A model generated the notes under the pieces. It was not told the DNA's origin and searched no databases. It saw only the letters and a list, made by a program, of their open reading frames with translations. Position numbers and translations under genes: made by a program. A DNA stretch of 64,000 bases from an uncultured Selenomonas sp. (GTDB taxonomy: Bacteria; Bacillota; Negativicutes; Selenomonadales; Selenomonadaceae): positions 1 through 64,000 of the forward strand of contig CACXCN010000011.1 of assembly GCA_902766095.1 (NCBI GenBank). Direction: 5' to 3'. Positions 15,831-24,185 of this stretch are shown here, piece by piece (within the stretch, counting starts at the first letter, position 1; each line of letters begins with the position of its first letter).

Positions 15831-18011
15831 TTGAGTAGTTACTTTCCAGCGGCTGACAGCCTGGATCGGGCACAGCATGGCGATATGAGTCGCGAGCTGC
15901 GCACGATAGCCGGACGCTACATGGGAGATAATCCCGTGACGCCGCCCGTATTCCGCATCAGCCTTGCGAGTGGCTTCCGGCGGCAGGCCGATTACCGCTA
16001 TGTGTTCGACCTGGAGCAGCGGTTCCCTGAGGCCGGGCGCGAGCAGGCCGTCTATGCCTGGGGCCGCATATATTTCCCGGCCGCTACAGATGCCTGCTTC
16101 AAGGCAAATGCCATCGGCCCGATGACCGTGTGGCTCAATGGCCAGGTCATCTACCATTCCAATTACGAAGAGGAACGCGATGCCGCTCGGGCGCGTCGTT
16201 TCTTCATAAATGTACCGGCAGGCTGGTCGGATGTCGTCATCGAGTTCATCCGTACCCCCTTGGGATTCGGTGGCATATTCGGCACCGGCCGGTTCAAGAA
16301 TTTCCCCTTCCACTTCATGATGCCGCTCCCTGATACGCAGGGCTGGGAGGGCTGGGTCTACACCCGGCCGCAGCAGCGAGTGGATGTCGAGCATATCGAT
16401 GACTATATGAGCCTCCCGGCCGATGGTCACTGGCTGCCGGAGCGGAGCTTCGTAGCGGCTGAGGCAGGGGCGGATGCGCAGACATTCGGCCCTGCTCTGA
16501 ACCGCCTCTATGGCGATCGGCTCAGCCGCGGCCGGGCTGCCTGGGGCTGGACGCGCGCCCGCCTGCGCGGCGGCGAGCTCCATGTGCAGGGGCACGCCAG
16601 ATCAGCATTGAAGCTCCTGGTCAGTCTCGTCGGCGAAGCCGATGAAGCCAAGCAGGTCTCCTTGTCCGCTGGTGACGTCGATATCCATATACCAGTTGCC
16701 GGTGGCGAGCATGATCTGCGCGTCCAGGCCGCCGGTCACGAGGATGGCTGGGGCTGCGAGCTGACATTCACGCAGGATGGTCATCCGGCCCCGCTGCAGA
16801 ATCCGGCTCACGTCGTCGGCTACCGTGGCGCCTGGCTCTATCTCGGACCGGCGGCTCTGCAGGCGATGATACAGCCGGACCTGACGCTCGTCCAGCAGGA
16901 GACATACTGGCAGGTCGATGTCCCACAGGGCTTCATCCGGCCATTCCTCGAGAACGACCGCTTTGGCAAGTGGAACTATCCGCTCGGCGTCACGCTCTAC
17001 GGCATGCTCATGTGTGCGCGGGAGATCGGGGCCGATGATATGAAATCCTACATCCGCCAGCATGTCGATCTCGCCGTGAGCTATTACGACTACGCGCTCT
17101 GGGACAAGGAGCGTTACGGTGCAGCGGCTATCGACAATCAGATATCGAACGTCGACAGCCTCGATGACTGCGGCTCGTTCGCCTCGCTCATGCTCGAGCT
17201 CGGCCGCGAGGGGCACGTCCCCGGCAGTCGCGAGATCGCAGCTGCGACCGCGCACTACATCGAGCACGAGCAGACCCGCCTTGATGACGGTACGCTCGTG
17301 CGTGGACAGGCCAGCCTCGCCGAGATGGCCGGTACGATGTGGGCCGACGACCTCTACATGAGTGTCCCGTTCCTCTCTCGCTACTATGAGCTCACGGGTG
17401 ATACCGCCTATATCGACGATGCGGCGCGCCAGTACCTGAACTTCCGCAAATACCTGTTCATCCCGGAACAGAAAATCATGTCGCATGTCTATCTGACCGA
17501 CCGGGGAATCGCGAATCACATTCCCTGGGGCCGTGGCAACGGCTGGGTACTGTTCTCGCTCTCCGAGCTCCTGCGCGTCATGCCGCACGACCACGAGGCG
17601 CGTGCGACATTGCTCGAGTTCTTCCGCACGCTCTGCGAGGGCTATCTCGCGCTGCAGGACACGGATGGCATGTGGCATCAGGTCCTGACCGACCCGACCT
17701 CGTATCAGGAGGCGTCGTGCACAGCCATGTTCGTGAGCGCCTTCGCTCGTGGTGTGCGGCATGGCTGGTTGACAGGCGATGTGGAGAGCTACATACAGGC
17801 CGTCGAGCGCGGTTGGCACGGACTCAGCGAGCTGGCTGTCGATAGCCATGGCGCGGTGTACGGCATCTGCCAGGGCTCGGGCTACTCATTCCGCTCGACG
17901 TACTATCGCGATGAGCTGACCTGGGTGCTCAACGACCCGCACGGCATCGGCATCGTCCTCATGGCCGGCAGCGAGACGATGCGTCTGCGTGACTATCTGG
18001 CGGAGAGATGA
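15831..18011 (+). CDS. GH105 unsaturated rhamnogalacturonyl hydrolase with N-terminal accessory domain
   Basis: GH105 enzymes hydrate the 4,5-unsaturated GalA left by RG-I lyases and release it from rhamnose. The 726-aa protein has beta-rich N-terminal regions (about 1-340; WLNGQVIYHSNYEEE resembles a jelly-roll sugar-binding fold). An (alpha/alpha)6 barrel follows, with NYPLGVTLYGM, VDSLDDCGS, MWADDLYMSVPFL (about 502-514), GRGNGWVLFSLSELL (about 566) and SYQEASCTAMF. No signal peptide is seen. Start is TTG at 15831, nine bases after GAGGAG. The product pairs functionally with the PL4 lyases. The accessory domain makes it roughly twice the length of YteR-type enzymes. Confidence 0.87.
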   Translation: MSSYFPAADSLDRAQHGDMSRELRTIAGRYMGDNPVTPPVFRISLASGFRRQADYRYVFDLEQRFPEAGREQAVYAWGRIYFPAATDACFKANAIGPMTVWLNGQVIYHSNYEEERDAARARRFFINVPAGWSDVVIEFIRTPLGFGGIFGTGRFKNFPFHFMMPLPDTQGWEGWVYTRPQQRVDVEHIDDYMSLPADGHWLPERSFVAAEAGADAQTFGPALNRLYGDRLSRGRAAWGWTRARLRGGELHVQGHARSALKLLVSLVGEADEAKQVSLSAGDVDIHIPVAGGEHDLRVQAAGHEDGWGCELTFTQDGHPAPLQNPAHVVGYRGAWLYLGPAALQAMIQPDLTLVQQETYWQVDVPQGFIRPFLENDRFGKWNYPLGVTLYGMLMCAREIGADDMKSYIRQHVDLAVSYYDYALWDKERYGAAAIDNQISNVDSLDDCGSFASLMLELGREGHVPGSREIAAATAHYIEHEQTRLDDGTLVRGQASLAEMAGTMWADDLYMSVPFLSRYYELTGDTAYIDDAARQYLNFRKYLFIPEQKIMSHVYLTDRGIANHIPWGRGNGWVLFSLSELLRVMPHDHEARATLLEFFRTLCEGYLALQDTDGMWHQVLTDPTSYQEASCTAMFVSAFARGVRHGWLTGDVESYIQAVERGWHGLSELAVDSHGAVYGICQGSGYSFRSTYYRDELTWVLNDPHGIGIVLMAGSETMRLRDYLAER

Positions 18012-18020
18012 GGTAATGTC

Positions 18021-20567
18021 ATGAAAGATATAGATACAGCGAAGCTGCATGAGATATTCCGTCATCCATCCGGCGAGTACAGCGTCATGCCGTTCTGGTT
18101 CCTTAACGGCAAATTGGACAAGGCGGAGCTCCGACGACAGCTGCTAGATTTCCTAGCGCACGATGTGCATGGCGTGGTACTCCATCCGCGCCTCGGACTG
18201 ACTCGCGACACCCCCTACATGAGTGAGGCGTATCTCGACTGCATCAGATATGCCGTAGAGGTCGCAGCGGCGCATGACATGCGCGTCGTGCTCTACGATG
18301 AGGCCATGTACCCCTCAGGCTCGGCGCACGGCATGGTCGTCGCTGGCAATCCCGAGTATGCGGCTCGTGCCCTCCGGCTCATCGATGAGCTCTGGCTCGA
18401 GCAACAGGAGTGGCGGCCCGAGATTAGCGCCGAGGAGGAGATCATCTACGCGGCGGCTGTCTGGCAGAAGGATGATGGTTCGCTCGACCTCGTGCGGCAG
18501 CTGCCGCTGCAGCTGGAGGCCGATGGTTCCTATGCACTACCGGAGCGGCCGTCCGCGACAGCTGGCGGGCACTACCTGCTGACAGCCATCGTCGCGACGT
18601 ACTCGCATGGTACGATCCGCGGCGTGCACTTCGGCGAGGACGACGGCGAGCCGGGCGCTCCGGCGGCCGCTGACCTCCTGAATCCAGAGGCCATGCGGAA
18701 ATTCATCCGTGTCACGCATGAGAAATACTACGAATGCCTGCAGCAATACTTCGGCACGACGGTCATCGCGTTCTTCACCGATGAGCCGAGCCTGCTCGGC
18801 CGCTGCGTCGATGAGAAGAAGCTGAAGCCGTGGTCGAAGGATTGTCTGGCTGATTTCCTGGCGGCGGGCAATCAGCCCGGCGACCTCCTGGCCGAGTGGT
18901 ACGAGGCAGGCCCCGCGACGGAGAGCCTGCGGCGGCGCTATCGCCGCTTCCTGAACAGCCGGCTCGAGGCCAGCTACTATGAGCAGCTCTCCGACTGGTG
19001 CGCGGCGCACGGCATCGCCCTGACGGGGCATCCGGCTGGTAGCATGGATATCGGCTGCCTGCGGCACTTCCAGATACCGGGACAGGATCTCGTCTGGCGC
19101 TGGGTAGCGCCGGAGAACGATCTCGGTATCACGGGCGTGAACAGCACGCTCGCGAAGTGCTCGAGCGATGCGGCCCGGCATCTCGGACGCCGACGCAATG
19201 GCAACGAGTGCCTCGGCTGCTGCGGTCCGGTCAATCACCCGTGGGACTTCACCGTCGCCGATATGAAATGGTACTTCGATTGGCTGTTTGTGCGCGGCGT
19301 GAACCTGCTGTTCCCGCATGCGTTCCTTTACTCGGTCGAGGGCGAGCCCCGCTACAACGAGCGTCCGCCTGATGTGGGACCGAACAACAGCTGGTGGCCC
19401 TACTACGGCTACATCGCGCGTTACGCCGCGCGGCTGAGCTGGCTCAATACCGACAGCACGAATACGGCCAGCGTCGCCGTGCTCTGCGAGCCCGACACCT
19501 TGCCCTGGCGCATTGTGCGGCCGCTCTATGAGCATCAGATCGAGTTCAACTACCTCGAGGATCGCCTGCTCACCGGTGAGACGGAAACTCAGGCAATCAT
19601 CGCGGCGGGCGCTATCGATATCGGCCGTCAGCATTACACGATCCTGCTGATCGAGGACCTGGAGCTGCTGGAGGATGCGGCCCTCGCCGCAACCGTTCGC
19701 GAATTCCAGGCGGGCGGTGGTCAGGTGATTGCAGTGCGTCCCGATAGTGGAACGGTTCCTATGGGGACTGAACCGGTATCGTATGTCCGCACGGCCGATG
19801 AGCTCGTGCAGCGCCTGCAGGCGCTCGGCGCTCAGACGGGCAAGCTGGCTCCGGCCAGCACCGATATCCGCCTGACGCACCTCCGGCGCGCGGACGATAG
19901 GCGCGAATACTATTTGCTGACGAATGAGGGCGAGCCGGACTATGCCGGCACGCTGCAACTGTCCGTCAGCGGCAGCGTCGAGCGCTGGGACCCCTGGACG
20001 GGCGAGATGGAAGCGCAGCCGGTGACGCAGACGGCGGACGGGCTGACGATGAAGCTCGAGCTGCCGCGGCGCGGCTCCGTGATCTACTGCATCGACCCGG
20101 ACGGGACGCCGCAGCTCGATGAGGCGGCGAAAACGGTTCGCCATGAGGACATCGTCCTGCGCGACTGGCAGACGGAGCTGCCGCCTGGAGAGACCTGGGC
20201 GCATCCGCTACGGCCGAACCTGGGAATCGGCGACTGGACGGAGCTGGCAGAGCTGCATGACTACTATGGCAGCCTGGTATATCGGACGCAGGTAGAGCTG
20301 CCCGCAGCTGCTGAGGTACAGGGCGTCGCCCTCGACCTCGGTACGGTCGGCGAGCTCGCCGAGGTACTCATCGATGGGGAGCGCGTCGGTGTCAGTCTCT
20401 GGGCACCGTATCGCGTGGATCTATCAGCCGCGCTGGGCGCGGCACGGCGCACAGCCGAGCTCACCGTCATCGTGACGAGCAGCTATAGCCGGCGCTACAG
20501 TGACCGGGTAAGACCCTCAGGACTCCTGGGGCCTGAGCCGCGGCTCGAAGTGACATATCGGGCCTGA
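18021..20567 (+). CDS. GH106-like putative alpha-L-rhamnosidase
   Basis: This 848-aa cytoplasmic protein has an N-terminal TIM-barrel start typical of the GH106-related group (FWFLNGKLDKAELRRQLLDF, HPRLGL, VVLYDEAMYPSGSAHG). Its middle contains FFTDEPSL and LTGHPAGSMD, and it ends in a galactose-binding-like beta-sandwich (about 715-840). Removal of rhamnose from RG-I oligomers fits the adjacent GH105, GH28 and rhamnose genes. Family membership is from pattern memory, not a search; another clan GH with the same barrel is possible. RBS GAGG overlaps the GH105 stop region. The gene is followed by 111 bp with no clear terminator before the porin. Confidence 0.62.
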   Translation: MKDIDTAKLHEIFRHPSGEYSVMPFWFLNGKLDKAELRRQLLDFLAHDVHGVVLHPRLGLTRDTPYMSEAYLDCIRYAVEVAAAHDMRVVLYDEAMYPSGSAHGMVVAGNPEYAARALRLIDELWLEQQEWRPEISAEEEIIYAAAVWQKDDGSLDLVRQLPLQLEADGSYALPERPSATAGGHYLLTAIVATYSHGTIRGVHFGEDDGEPGAPAAADLLNPEAMRKFIRVTHEKYYECLQQYFGTTVIAFFTDEPSLLGRCVDEKKLKPWSKDCLADFLAAGNQPGDLLAEWYEAGPATESLRRRYRRFLNSRLEASYYEQLSDWCAAHGIALTGHPAGSMDIGCLRHFQIPGQDLVWRWVAPENDLGITGVNSTLAKCSSDAARHLGRRRNGNECLGCCGPVNHPWDFTVADMKWYFDWLFVRGVNLLFPHAFLYSVEGEPRYNERPPDVGPNNSWWPYYGYIARYAARLSWLNTDSTNTASVAVLCEPDTLPWRIVRPLYEHQIEFNYLEDRLLTGETETQAIIAAGAIDIGRQHYTILLIEDLELLEDAALAATVREFQAGGGQVIAVRPDSGTVPMGTEPVSYVRTADELVQRLQALGAQTGKLAPASTDIRLTHLRRADDRREYYLLTNEGEPDYAGTLQLSVSGSVERWDPWTGEMEAQPVTQTADGLTMKLELPRRGSVIYCIDPDGTPQLDEAAKTVRHEDIVLRDWQTELPPGETWAHPLRPNLGIGDWTELAELHDYYGSLVYRTQVELPAAAEVQGVALDLGTVGELAEVLIDGERVGVSLWAPYRVDLSAALGAARRTAELTVIVTSSYSRRYSDRVRPSGLLGPEPRLEVTYRA

Positions 20568-20678
20568 ACAGGGAAAGCTGTTTATTACCAATGTCAGCGT
20601 CAGTAGAGAGTCGTTTGGCATTGAGGCAATAATAGAGATTCAATAGAGGTTTGTGTTAAATTTATGGGGGGATTCTCA

Positions 20679-22325
20679 ATGAAATCCAGAATCATGAACA
20701 AACAACTGATTGCGGCAGTCGTTGCCGGCTGCTTGGTGGGGCTGACTTCGCCGGTATTCGCAGCAGCAGCGGGCGGATTTGACGATGTACCGCGCGACAA
20801 CTGGAGCTACGGTGCCATCCAGACACTGCTCAAGGACGGCGTTATCGACTCGTTCGATGATAATACGTTCAATGGTCAGAAAATCGTCACGCGTTTCGAG
20901 ATGGCTCAGATCATCCGTCGCGCTACGAACAAGGCCGTGAATTCCTCAAGCGTCAGTTCTTCTGATAAGGAGCTCATTATAAAGCTCAGCAAGGAGTACG
21001 GCAAGGAGCTGAATCAGCTCAAGAGCGGCAGCCTCTCGAACTCGTCCAATAACAGTGCCGCAGTTGTGCGTCCGGGGAAGAACGGCATAATGGATTTCAG
21101 CGGCACGAAGACCTACGTGCGATACGATTACTGGAACAACAAGAGCAATTACACCAACAGGACCGATAAGAGCGCTGGCGGCGACAAGGGGAACTTCTTC
21201 ATGGATGTCGAGTTGCGCGGCCGCTATGAGTTTGCTCCGAAGTGGAATGCCCGTTTCATGTATGAGATGCAGCGGGCCATTTCAGGGCAGTCCTTGCAGG
21301 AGGATGGCGAAGGTGACCTGAAGGAGTTCAGCATCGATGGCCCGTTGAAGGTCGGCAAACTGAAAAACTCGAAGTTCCAGTTCGGTCGTTTCAAGTACAA
21401 GCCAGTGCTTGGCTACGTCACGAAGGCCTATATGCAGGGTGGTATCTGGAATTTCCAGGCCAACAAGAAGCTCAAGGTCGAGGTAGCCTATGGCGATCTC
21501 AGTGAGAGATACTATCGCTCCGGTGGCTACAATACGTCCGATGTGGCAGGAGTAGATAAATACAGGATCATTGATCAGAATGGAAAAGTCATCGCCTCCT
21601 ATGACAGCAAGAACAATAGCAAGGGCGTAATCCAGAACAAGGATACCAAGAGCAAACTGCCCAATATCGCTACGACGCAGAAAAGCTACTACAATTCCGA
21701 CTCAGCCTATTCGGTACTCTACGCGCCTTATTCCGAGCAGATGGGCGTCATCTCCCTGCGCTATCAGGCAGATCGCAAGACGCGCCTCTATGGCGGTTTC
21801 TACACATTGAACAGCAAGCACAAATCATTCCACGATGCTCAGATATACGAGCTCGCTGGCCAGCGCACGCTGGACAAAGATTTCACGCTCTACTTCGACT
21901 GGGCTCGCAGCAGCCGCAGTGAAGACAACTCGCTCTATTACCTCGGCTTGAAGTATAAGAACGAGAGCCTTTCAAAGCCGCATAGCTGGAGCTGGCTCGT
22001 ACAGGGCGCCTTCCACGAAGCCAAGGCCACTATCAACTCCGATCTCGATATCAAGAACTACGGCGTAAGAGAAGGTTCGCTGACTGGTGATACGGCAGCT
22101 GCATTCAATGGCGACAGCGGCAGCTGGTACTATGGCTATAACACCGAGCGTCATGCGTATAACGGCGCTAAAGGATTCGCTGTGACATACAAATGGGTTC
22201 CGTTGGCTCACTCCGTACTCGTGTTCCGCGGCATGTACTTCGAACCGATACATGTAGATGCCAGCTGCAAGGATGCCATGAAGCATCGCTTCCAGTTCCG
22301 TACCGAGTATGATATCTACTTCTGA
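20679..22325 (+). CDS. SLH-domain outer-membrane porin (OmpM-like)
   Basis: This 548-aa outer-membrane protein is of the Negativicutes type. It has a signal peptide (about 1-29, ending VFAAAA) and one SLH domain (about 33-90, GGFDDVPRDNWSYGAIQTLL through TRFEMAQIIRRAT). A helical or Ser/Asn-rich linker follows to about 130, then a C-terminal beta-barrel of alternating strands ending FRTEYDIYF with terminal Phe, the usual Bam signal. SLH binds the modified peptidoglycan and tethers the outer membrane. Placement between RG-I glycosidases and lyases suggests an oligosaccharide-specific pore replacing a SusC/D system. The start is the ATG at 20679, six bases after GGGGGGA. Confidence 0.9.
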   Translation: MKSRIMNKQLIAAVVAGCLVGLTSPVFAAAAGGFDDVPRDNWSYGAIQTLLKDGVIDSFDDNTFNGQKIVTRFEMAQIIRRATNKAVNSSSVSSSDKELIIKLSKEYGKELNQLKSGSLSNSSNNSAAVVRPGKNGIMDFSGTKTYVRYDYWNNKSNYTNRTDKSAGGDKGNFFMDVELRGRYEFAPKWNARFMYEMQRAISGQSLQEDGEGDLKEFSIDGPLKVGKLKNSKFQFGRFKYKPVLGYVTKAYMQGGIWNFQANKKLKVEVAYGDLSERYYRSGGYNTSDVAGVDKYRIIDQNGKVIASYDSKNNSKGVIQNKDTKSKLPNIATTQKSYYNSDSAYSVLYAPYSEQMGVISLRYQADRKTRLYGGFYTLNSKHKSFHDAQIYELAGQRTLDKDFTLYFDWARSSRSEDNSLYYLGLKYKNESLSKPHSWSWLVQGAFHEAKATINSDLDIKNYGVREGSLTGDTAAAFNGDSGSWYYGYNTERHAYNGAKGFAVTYKWVPLAHSVLVFRGMYFEPIHVDASCKDAMKHRFQFRTEYDIYF

Positions 22326-22345
22326 TAATGAAAGGAGCAGCTTCT

Positions 22346-24103
22346 ATGATAGTGAAGTCTAGATTGGCTGGCGCGGTGACGCTGGCTCTGGCAGCTGCCC
22401 TGGTCTATGGCATGACGCCGGCAGAAGCAGCTGATATCGCCACGGTACAGGGACAGAACGTCACCATGAACAATGGCGTGATAGAGATACATCTCATCAA
22501 GAATGGCACGGCCACTTACCTTTCGAAGAACGGCGGCCCGAATCTCGTCGAGAATGTCATCAAGAACAAGCTGACATTCTACTGTGACTATCATCCAGCC
22601 GGACAGCCCGACATGCCGTTTCTCTCCGATCAGGTCAAGGTCTATGAGAACAATGAGAATGTGGCTCACATAGCTTACATCGACTCGAAGAGCCCGCTGG
22701 CTGTCGAGTACCATTATCGTATGGTCAAGGGCGATAGCGGCATATATCAGTACGTCGTAGCCAGGAACAATACCGGCAAGGTCTATCCCATAGGCGAGTT
22801 CCGCACCGTCTACCGCATTGATATGGATAAATTGCCGAACGCCTACAATGCGTACCGGCAGGCCCCGATGCCAGCCTCATCGCATATGCGGTCGTTCAAG
22901 AAACTCCAAGATGAAACCTATGATATGGATGATGGGTTCAAGTATACGAATGGCTCGGTTTATTCGAAATATGATTTTGCCGGCTACTATAAGGACAACC
23001 CGCTCTGGGGCACTTATGGCAACGGCAAAGGCTTCTGGTATATTCCAGTGAGCATGGAGGCCTATCCGGGCGGACCCATGAAGCAGGATTTGCTGGTGCA
23101 CTATGATGGCATCATTCTGAACTACATGATGGGCGCGCATTTCGGCACGGGTGTGACCAAGGTGCCGGCAAACTGGACGAAGATGTACGGCCCATGGTAC
23201 CTCTATATCAATGATGGTGATTCCGACGAGGCGGTCATATTCGACGCGCGTCAGCGAGCGGCACTTGAGCAGAAGGAATGGCCCTACCAGTGGGTCGATG
23301 AGTCGCTATATCCGAAAGCCCGCGGTACCGTCAAGGGACAGCTGAAGCTGACGAACGGCGGCATCATCGATAAGGCGCAGGTCATACTGGCGCGTCCTGG
23401 CTCTGATGTCGTACATGATTCTGAGAGCTATATATTCTCTGCCGATACGGACGGGAACGGAAGCTTCACCATTGACAAGGTCCGTCCGGGCATTTACGAT
23501 CTCACGGCCTATATGCAAGGCGGTCCGAGCGGTGACGTTACGACGGAGCTGAAGAAGGGCCAGATAAAAGTCGAGCCCGGTAAGACAACCGACCTCGGTA
23601 CAGTAGAGTGGCAGGTGCCACAGCGTGAGACAATCTGGCAGCTCGGCACGGCTGACCGTAAGGCCTCGGAATTCAGATACGGCGGCGAGCTGCGCAACTA
23701 CAAGTGGTCGCAGATGCTGCCGGATGACGTCGATTTCTATATCGGCAAATCTGATGAGAGCGAGGACTGGTATTATTCGCAGGCTGGTATAGGCACATAC
23801 AACATCCATTTCGACATGGACTCCATACCGGCGCAGAAATACCACCTGACTGTTTGTCTCGCTGGTTATTCCGATAAGGGAAATGGCTCATTCGAAATAA
23901 GATTCAATGGGCATCTGCTCAAGACCTGCGACTACGAAAATGATCAGACGGTCTATCGTTCTGGTACGACCAGTGGCACATACCATCAGGAAGATTTCGA
24001 CATCGATGCTGCGTGGCTGAAGAAAGGCGATAATGTAGTATCGTTTGTCGATAAGAATGGCCTGATAATCTACGATACTGTGGTGTTTTCAGCTGGGAAA
24101 TAA
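22346..24103 (+). CDS. PL4 rhamnogalacturonan lyase, copy 1
   Basis: This 585-aa exported lyase cleaves the Rha-GalA backbone of RG-I by beta-elimination. A signal peptide (about 1-29, cleavage near PAEA-AD) is followed by the three-domain PL4 layout: a catalytic beta-sandwich (about 35-320), an FnIII-like domain (about 325-410, GTVKGQLKLTNGG, ADTDGNGSF) and a CBM-like C-terminal domain beginning WQLGTADRKASEF. Catalytic-region motifs include KYDFAGYYKDNPLWGTYG and GGPMKQDLLVHYD. The ATG at 22346 has AAAGGAGC upstream and lies 20 bp after the porin stop. Periplasmic or surface location is inferred from the signal peptide. Confidence 0.87.
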   Translation: MIVKSRLAGAVTLALAAALVYGMTPAEAADIATVQGQNVTMNNGVIEIHLIKNGTATYLSKNGGPNLVENVIKNKLTFYCDYHPAGQPDMPFLSDQVKVYENNENVAHIAYIDSKSPLAVEYHYRMVKGDSGIYQYVVARNNTGKVYPIGEFRTVYRIDMDKLPNAYNAYRQAPMPASSHMRSFKKLQDETYDMDDGFKYTNGSVYSKYDFAGYYKDNPLWGTYGNGKGFWYIPVSMEAYPGGPMKQDLLVHYDGIILNYMMGAHFGTGVTKVPANWTKMYGPWYLYINDGDSDEAVIFDARQRAALEQKEWPYQWVDESLYPKARGTVKGQLKLTNGGIIDKAQVILARPGSDVVHDSESYIFSADTDGNGSFTIDKVRPGIYDLTAYMQGGPSGDVTTELKKGQIKVEPGKTTDLGTVEWQVPQRETIWQLGTADRKASEFRYGGELRNYKWSQMLPDDVDFYIGKSDESEDWYYSQAGIGTYNIHFDMDSIPAQKYHLTVCLAGYSDKGNGSFEIRFNGHLLKTCDYENDQTVYRSGTTSGTYHQEDFDIDAAWLKKGDNVVSFVDKNGLIIYDTVVFSAGK

Positions 24104-24135
24104 GCAGTTGATTCTCGGGATATCTTAGCAATGAG

Positions 24136-24166
24136 AGGGCTGTTGCTTATGGCAACAGCCCTTTTA
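24136..24166 (+). terminator. Terminator between the two PL4 genes
   Basis: AGGGCTGTTGC (24136-24146) and GCAACAGCCCT (24152-24162) form an 11-bp perfect stem with a 5-nt loop, followed by TTTT. It could reduce expression of the second lyase relative to the first. Confidence 0.85.
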
Positions 24167-24185
24167 TCAAAGGAGCAGACCACAT

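Noticed and set aside
20568-20678. Separate promoter for the SLH porin
   Set aside because: Boxes such as TTGGCA and TTGAGG are present but no -10 sits at proper spacing, so readthrough from the glycosidase genes is assumed.
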